Positions 57,485-64,000 of a DNA stretch of 64,000 nt are shown piece after piece. The DNA comes from Mytilus edulis (Eukaryota > Mollusca > Bivalvia > Mytilida > Mytilidae). The notes beneath the pieces are model-generated. The model saw only the letters and a program-made list of their open reading frames with translations. It ran no database searches and was not told the DNA's origin. Made by a program: the position numbers and the translations under genes. The stretch is from contig NC_092349.1 in the NCBI RefSeq assembly GCF_963676685.1, positions 35,694,293-35,758,292 of the forward strand, read 5' to 3'. Each line of letters opens with the position of its first letter. Within the stretch, counting starts at the first letter, position 1.

Positions 57485-58499
57485 AAAACTCATACTTCTA
57501 ACAGGCAATATGTTACCAAATCAGTAGAAGTAAATAAGCTTTTGAATTTGGTTATATAGGGATTTCAAAAACAGTTGATTAATATAATTTGGTTCTATAA
57601 TATGTAATTGAATTGTTCATCTCATTAGTAACGATTTCTACCTTCAATTCATGCTTTGATAAGGAATGTTCTACACTTAAGCAGAAAATGGTTCGTTCAG
57701 AAATACGGGAGATAAAAGTTAATATCCTTTATCCTTACTTTTTTACAGGCGCTTCATATTAACTGGAAGGCAAATAACATGAGAATGTTTATTGTTGAAA
57801 CATTGAACAAATAATATACCAGAAAACAGTTTTTATATTTAAAAAAAATATTATGTAGCAAAAACAAATTTTACTAAACAGTTTTCAAATTTAACTTGAA
57901 TACGTTCTAAAACGTACCGAATCTATATATTTAACACAATGAGTTGGTGGTTTGAATCTTTACATACAAAAGCAACATATTACGTTAGATGTCAATCTTT
58001 GCATTATTGAATTTTGTATCTTTACAAAACTTGTTTTGATCAAATTAAAACATTAACTGCTTTTATCATGTAATCCTTATCTGATTCATTTAAATACAAT
58101 GCTATAGAATTTGAACAATCTGTCTTTTCAAAGTATGGAATTTTAATTATAGAGTAACCACTAACCTGTTTTATACATCTCTCTATTTAGAGCGTCTTTA
58201 ATAACACTGGGAAGTCAATATCATGTAACATGCATATCTTTTGACTTTGACAGATAATTGTTTTAGCGATGATAAACTGTGTTTCCATAAAATCACTCCG
58301 AATGGTAAGATACTTTATCACTATATATTCCGATCTTAAAGAGTTCTGAAATTACACAATTTTTGCACAACGCCTCAAACCAGTTGAAGCTATCCGATGA
58401 ACACCTGTTTACAAATGTACTTATGAATATAAAATACCGGAGTCAATTTTAAACCCTCGTAAACCCTTCAAACAAAGTATTTGTTTATGACTTAAATTT
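57485..58499 (+). repeat. Module A, copy 3
   Basis: Aligned with 50258-51348 from ATGTTACCAAATCAGTAGAA to AAACCCTTCAAACAAAGTAT, with several small deletions. Confidence 0.7.
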
Positions 58500-59395
58500 T
58501 CGGTTAAAAAAAATGAGTCATTTACTATACAATTGAAATTTTAAGAATGTTCATTTAATAATCTTTTATCTCTCTCAGCTCAACATCTCATCCCTTGGCG
58601 TCTGTCGTCTGTTGTCATTTGTTAAGTTTTACATAAATCATCTCTTCTGAAATTTCTGGGCCAAAAACCAAACTTGACCAGAATCATCATTAGGGTATTT
58701 AGTTATTTAAAAAAATCCTACGAGTCTGCCTGTTAATCAACATGACCGCCATGACTGCAAGTATCACATATGAATAAAATGAAGTTTTTTTTATGTCTCT
58801 GAAACTGAAGCAATATGAGTTAATTTGAAATGGTCGAAAGGCTTATCAGGTTAAGATCTATCTGCCCTGAAATTTTAAGACGAATCAGACAACAAATTGT
58901 TGGGTTGCTGTCCCTGAATAAGTTATTTGTAGGAAATGCGCAGTTTTTGGTTATTATCTTGAATATAACCATAGATTATTATAGATAGATTTAAACTTTA
59001 AGCAGCAATAATATTCAGCAACATAAGACCTACAAGTAAGTCAAAGTGACCAACATTTTGGAGTAATTGTCCTTTTCAGTAAATTTTGAGCAATTTTTCA
59101 GATATTTCCGTTAGCTTTACAAAAATTACTCCTCTGAAACTACTAAGACTAATTTAACCAAACCTGGCCACATTCATCATTTATGTTTCCAGTTGGTAAA
59201 GAAACTTCTAACGATCCCGCCAACCGACAAGCGTGGCCGCCATAGCTAAAAATAGAATAAAGAGGTAAAATGGAGATTTTGGCTTATATATCTGAAACTG
59301 AAGCAACATTATATTTTTACCATTATTTCATGCATCAATTGTAAACTGAAATATCAGGTGAGCAACACACGCTCCTTGGAACCTCTTGTTTTCTT
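58500..59395 (+). repeat. Module B start joined to full Rep-B body, copy 3
   Basis: The first ~260 bases follow module B (AATGAGTCATTTACTATAC, GGCGTCTGTCGTCTGTTG). The rest follows the 27190-27975 Rep-B body, with GACGAATCAGACAA, TTGTTGGGTTGCTGTCCC and CCATAGCTAAAAATAGAATA, and ends CAGGTGAGCAACACACGCTC. It shows that module B and Rep-B are related versions of one element. Confidence 0.65.
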
Positions 59396-59792
59396 CGGAT
59401 TGGACAATACTAGCTACAAAGCTTAGGGAATATACAAAGGAAGTTAAGATATAATGTTTATAAGGATCACATACTATGTTTTATATCAAACAAAACGTTA
59501 ACTTAGTATAGGGTTCAAAACAAAAATATTTTCCTGCGTTTTGCAAAAATCAAATCCCGACTTTACTCAACATTGAAAATAAATAAAAAGTTGTTTTCCA
59601 ACATTATGGAATTTTTCTTATATAGCATTAGGATTTTTCATCTATCTGTCAAATAGCTCTACATTTATTGCTGATGTTCCGCGTTAAAATATGACTTGCT
59701 TCTTTCGCTTTGTGAACAAACCTATGCTCTAAATCAATTAAAATTTGTTCGACTTCTTCAGAATAATGAATTTTATCAAGTTATCATGCACT
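59396..59792. other. No supported gene
   Basis: AT-rich spacer. Confidence 0.4.
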
Positions 59793-59794
59793 TA

Positions 59795-60473
59795 AAGGAG
59801 CACTAGCTGCCAAATTCATGTTCACTTATTTGACTCAAATTCTCATATTTGTTTCATAACAATGTAAAACATTTTTCCAAACTATCAAAAACATCAAACA
59901 AACAATTAACAGGATATGATCTCAATACAATGTTGCTTCGTTTCGTGCTAAATTTAGCAAAGGCGCCATATAATTAACTATCGAGTCGACCTTCTATGAC
60001 CATATAAGCGATGTTAACATAAATACAGAGATAAATATATTAAGCAACTCGTTCAATTTGATTTTTATAGGTCTGTTAAATTTTGTATTATAGACTAAAA
60101 ATTTATGTTTATCGTCGTTTTTGCCCTTGAAAGAATGATTTTGTGTGGATCGAATCGGTTAATCAAATTATTTACCTTTGTTTTCTTTCCATTTTGACAT
60201 TCTTTTCGTATAAATACCCGTACACGGACAATGCATGCATGCGCTATTTTATCACTTTCAACGGGGTTAAATTGGAGTTCACATGAATATGGATTTAATG
60301 AGGTCGAGTTATTCACTTGCAAGTGAATAAGTCATTATCAATGTTTATTAGCTTAAATTGAACCATTTTAGCTGATAAAGGCAAATTATTATTTCACTTT
60401 TTCACTTTCATTAATGATTGAACAAAAAAATCATACTTTTGAATTTTTATTTATCTCGTAGCTAGTGCCCCTT
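59795..60473. mobile_element. TA-flanked MITE, independent copy
   Basis: Ends AAGGAGCACTAGCTGCC and GTAGCTAGTGCCCCTT, TA on both sides (59793-59794, 60474-60475). It aligns along its whole length with 20840-21530, with many point differences. It is a separate insertion, not part of the tandem duplication. Confidence 0.75.
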
Positions 60474-60772
60474 TAATATATTTCCTTAACTTTAAAACAC
60501 TATCAAACTTTTAAATGGTTTACATGCTGTTACTAATTTATTTGTTATGGCTGTAATTTGTTGCAGTCCGAAATTGACATATATTTAACCTAGATACGAC
60601 AACCGTTCATGCTGGCTGTTTAAACTCCTCCCTCAAAAAAATTACAGTGCCAGCCGTTTGCGTCTTTACAAACAAAAAGGGAGGTTCATGGAAGAGCCTT
60701 CACAAAGGCTTTTACACATACACTTATCGGACATAAAAATTACTTTAACTGTCCTATCAAGAATCGAAATAG

Positions 60773-60918
60773 TTGATGCAAGCTATACTTTATTATAGGT
60801 TTAATATTGGTAGGCATTATATTCGTGTTATTTTAGCCTTCATTATCGCTCTGGGAAAATAATCACGAATATAATGCCTACGCATGTTTAAACTATAATA
60901 AAGTATAGCTTGCATCAA
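60773..60918. repeat. 146-bp hairpin element
   Basis: The arms TTGATGCAAGCTATACTTTA (60773) and the complement ending 60918 continue inward through GTAGGCATTATATTCGTG. The arms differ by short indels. The loop is about 25 bases. MITE-like. No clear target duplication. Confidence 0.8.
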
Positions 60919-61093
60919 TTATTTCTTAAAATAAAAACTAAATATCATTGTTATATACATTTACACATTCATGGATCTAAAATCTGTCGATACCTGTATC
61001 TTGCATTGCATAATGTCATATTTTTTTTTTGATTGTTTATGACGTCTTTACACCTAATCTATTGAATATTGGATGCGTACTGATTGATAAAAG

Positions 61094-61360
61094 TCTCAGA
61101 TGCATGATTTTTTATTAGTTGGAAATGGCTTTGAACTAGTTGTCAGAAACTGCGAGTACTCTCAGATCTGTATTTAGTGCCGTTTTGTTGTTGGAATTTA
61201 CAATTACCCGGCCACGTCCACTTATATTTGTGGTATTTGTATTTCTATCTATCGGATAAGGTCAGCTTTATTCAACTGATTTTTATATTTAATTCTTATG
61301 TTATACTGTAACACCACTGTGGCAGGTTAGGGGTTGGGACCCCGCTTACATGTTAAATCC
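61094..61360 (+). repeat. Rep-D copy
   Basis: GGAAATGGCTTTGAACTAG, ACTCTCAGATCTGTATTTAG, CCCGGCCACGTCCACTTATA and CACCACTGTGGCAGGTTAGG. It is homologous to 40617-40870. Confidence 0.65.
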
Positions 61361-61364
61361 TCTT

Positions 61365-61560
61365 AAAAGAGGGACGAAAGATATCAGAGGGACAGTCAAA
61401 CTCATAAATCGAAAATAAACTGACAACGCCAAGGCTAAAAATGAAAAAGACAAACAGACAAACAATAGTACACATGACACAACATAAAAAACTAAAGAAT
61501 AAACAACAGGAACCCCACCAAAAACTAGGCGTTTTGGTTTCCTCTGCTATTCCTTGAATC
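61365..61560 (-). repeat. Rep-C tail joined to a LINE scrap
   Basis: On - : TTTTTGGTGGGGTTCCTG, AAACAATAGTACACATG complements and a CTTTCGTCCCTCTTTTAAG end. Just upstream on - (61575-61545) the frame ISMIQGIAEE matches the LINE RT (MIQGIAEK at 63129). The Rep-C element may have inserted in a LINE copy at that point, or the two may be joined by rearrangement. Confidence 0.6.
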
Positions 61561-61950
61561 ATTGATATCGGTCTTAACATGCAAATATAAGTGGGTCTGT
61601 TTTACTTATACCAAACAATGTTCAGGGTTAGGATGTGATGAAGTAAATACTTTATACATATAAAGTTGATTATGTCATCATTTTTTTCCAATAAGAAACT
61701 GCGAATATTGACCATGCGTAGGTCTGATGGAGCCACTCTCCATACAGGTTTGAATATGTACAAATTAAAGGATGGCATTAACAGTTACCATCTACATCAA
61801 AAAGTGGTGTATGTGGTTGTCCTAAGGATCGCAGTTGCATGACGGCTAGCCTTGAAAATGTCAAGAGTGGTTAAATTGGTCACCGTTGTTGGCAGCTTTG
61901 TTTCAATTCTTGATGGTGAGTAGAAAGAAGGGTTGTTTGTACAATTCTGT
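61561..61950. other. No supported gene
   Basis: Mixed sequence between retroelement remnants. It may be old LINE untranslated sequence, but I cannot show it. Confidence 0.3.
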
Positions 61951-62260
61951 TTTGGTGTAGATTTACCTCAGTCTGTGTGCACCTCTGATTCGGTTGTCAC
62001 TTTAATTGATGATGCTGTCGGTTTCATGCATTGAAATCATGAAAATTGACAATGGTCTTTACGTCGGTCTTGTATTGATTACCAGTTAAGAAGTTGAATC
62101 ATGTTGGTGATACGACCAGTGGTTTTATCTCTGTTGTTATTACAGACATAACGGGCTCCCCTTCTTTGTACTTTTTCAAGGCGGTTTATGTCTTTGACTT
62201 TGTATTGGTCCCATACAGCAGACGAGTACTCCAATGTTGGTCGGACCATGGATCTGAAAA
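61951..62260 (-). pseudogene. LINE 3' end, extra copy
   Basis: Repeats 56750-57045: ACGGGCTCCCCTTCTTTGTA, GGTCCCATACAGCAGACGAG and TCCAATGTTGGTCGGACCAT. On - it encodes the VRPTLEYSSAVWDQYK-type block. It ends at a junction near 62255, next to another LINE copy in the same orientation. Confidence 0.65.
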
Positions 62261-64000
62261 TTGATGTCCTTTTACATGATTAACAGGTGATAGTCTTTAC
62301 GTCGGTCGTGTAGTGATTAACAGTTAAGAAGCTTAATCATGTTGGTGACATGTCGAGTGGTTTTATCTCTGTAGTTATTACAGACATTGCGGGCTCCTAT
62401 TCTTTGTACTCTTTCGAGGCGGTTTATGTCTTTGATTTTGTATTGGTCCCATACAACAGATGCGTACTCCAATGTTGGTCGGACCATGGATCGCTATGTT
62501 TTTTTCTCGAACTATTCTGTTACAAAATCTGAAGTTTCGGCGCAAGAGTCTTAGAGTTCTTGATGCATAGGTATTCGCAGCTGTCCACAACTTCGATTTG
62601 GTGTCCATGTCGGTGGTACTGTGTCTCCAAGATTTTTTTCCGATTGGTGCTTACTCTAATAACAGTGGATAAAGCAAGGTTAATGCTCGTCTATCATACA
62701 TATTCAATTGCTTTAGTGCAGCAATGTTTTTTACAGGTTACTTGCATACGCTTGATTACTGATGTGCATGTATAACAAACTGTCATGAGCAAAAAAGCGA
62801 ACTGCAGAAGATAAGATAAAACTCTGCCAGGTAGGTCCGACCGTCGTTAATATATAACAGGTGGACCATGACATAGAACTCATCCCCTAGTGGAACTCCA
62901 GAACAACATCAAGCTTTTCTGAGGTAGAGCCTTCTACTATCACTCTTTTGGTTCGAGATGACAAAATTGAAGATATCCATTGTTGGGGGTTTCCTCTAAT
63001 TTCATGAAACCCTAGATTGTACATAAGGCGTAGGTGTGGTACTTTGTCGAAAGCTTTGGCAAAATCCAATAATATAATATCAACCTTATCTCTCCCTGTT
63101 GTTAGTTTTTCTGCTATTCCTTGAATCATTTGATATCGGGTGTGATTCGCGTGATATTTTTTGGAGCAGAATCAATGTAGGCACTCTGTCAGAATATTGA
63201 AGCTATCCAGATATCGCATGGTGGGTGAATGAATAAAAAGTTGAAGAACTTTGCAAAAAACTGATGTAAGGGACACTGGTCGGTATTTTGATGGAACATT
63301 GCGCTCTTCTTTATAAAGGGCTTCTCTTCAGTCTGACGGTACAGTACCCAAGTTTATGGAATACTGGAATAGCAGTGTGAGTGCAGGTGAGATGTCAGCT
63401 GCACATGTTTTCCCAAACCTTGTCGGTACTTGGTCTGACCAGACGCTTTATATTATTTAAGTCCCTTCAATAGCTTGATGGTGCCAATTTCGTTGATCTG
63501 GATGTCCTTCATGCTTTCAAATGGGCTTAGTCCTTAAATGGGCATGGTGATAAAGTCTTGTTCTGTGTACACAAACTGAAATTGGTGGTTCAAGATTTCC
63601 ATTTTCGAATGACTGCCGCTGTGTAAAATACCAACATTATTCAGAAGAGGTGATATTCCAGCTGGTTCTTGATTCTTACTCTTACATAGGACCAGAAGCG
63701 TTTTTGACTGGTTTTGCTGTAATCGTGTACCGTTGTCTTTATATAATCACGCTGTGGTGTTCTAATATCTCTCTGCTTGTAAGCTTTTAGTCTCTTATAA
63801 CATGTCCAGTCTTAGAAATTATTTGTGTTTTTTACTTTCCGATAGGCTCTTGCTTTCCTTCTTCTCAAGCGGCAAGTATGTGCGTTAACCCATAGGTGTG
63901 TGTGTTTTGATGATAAAATTTGGAAGGAATATGGGTATCAATAAGAGATGTTACACCATCCTGCCTGCCACATATGATCTAGATTTCGGATTTCAGAACA
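62261..64000 (-). pseudogene. Decayed Jockey/CR1-like LINE, runs off the window
   Basis: On -, from the right edge: VPSKYRPVSLTSVFCKVL (near 63270), then MIQGIAEKLTTGRDK and VDIILLDFAKAFDKVPH (RT domain with the catalytic D..KAFD motif, 63129-63030), NPQQWISSILSSRTKRV, a damaged GVPQG-like stretch near 62890, INDGRTYL in place of the usual INDLP, then RSMVRPTLEYASVVWDQYK near 62490-62430. The motif order is that of a non-LTR reverse transcriptase. Several frameshifts and stops rule out activity. The endonuclease part, if present, would lie beyond the window. Confidence 0.75.

Noticed and set aside
1-64000. tRNA genes or tRNA-derived SINE heads
   Set aside because: Scanning by eye for A-box and B-box words (GGTTCGAATCC-like) on both strands gave no convincing pair. 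A tRNA covariance search would be needed to exclude diverged cases.

Overview
This is eukaryotic nuclear DNA: AT-rich, intron-containing and dense with interspersed repeats. There is no dense bacterial-style coding, no rRNA and no recognisable tRNA. Several repeat families (for example tails ending CATACCACATCTTC and element ends reading AGCTCACCTGG) match what I remember from marine mussels, so a Mytilus-like bivalve is the most likely source. That is recognition from memory, not a search result.

Only one host gene is well supported. It lies on the + strand from about 14.83 to 26.6 kb and has three coding exons (14850-14897, 15625-15663, 25277-26527) with consensus splice sites, all in phase 0. 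They give a 445-residue protein with an N-terminal LRAT/NlpC-P60-type acyltransferase domain (His65/66, Cys160 in an NCEH motif), then about five membrane segments and a cysteine-rich loop. Its second intron, 9.6 kb long, holds a hammerhead-ribozyme repeat and an almost perfect 3.4-kb tandem duplication (18550-21955 / 21956-25360). One duplication breakpoint cuts through exon 3, leaving a truncated exon copy with its own splice acceptor ahead of the true exon. A second, weaker candidate gene start (49931-50101) has two short in-frame exons and no recognised homology.

Most of the rest is mobile or repetitive DNA. 0.35-14.6 kb: a palindrome, MITE-like elements (one with perfect 9-bp target duplications), microsatellites, a 21-bp minisatellite and degenerate dispersed repeats. 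26.8-33 kb: an AGCTCACC-type repeat interrupted by a terminal-inverted-repeat element, two minisatellites, and a 1.45-kb inverted-repeat element full of CTACGATC-like words. 33.1-36.2 kb: a CTTTTTGTCCG array and a satellite of roughly 170-bp units that switches strand near 35.58 kb. 36.9-42.8 kb: an element with terminal hairpins, a pair of inverted dispersed repeats, and an inverted copy of the CTTTTTGTCCG array. 45.1-45.8 kb: the 3' part of a decayed reverse transcriptase. 46.44-49.01 kb: a Penelope-like retroelement with inverted end copies. 50.2-59.4 kb: repeated A/B modules with a nested insertion. 55.6-57.2 and 61.9-64 kb: decayed reverse transcriptase and LINE remains.

No metabolic or defence gene cluster is visible. 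The most interesting points are the LRAT-membrane protein gene with its exon-splitting duplication, the intronic ribozyme, and the layered transposon insertions whose boundaries can be read from paired copies.
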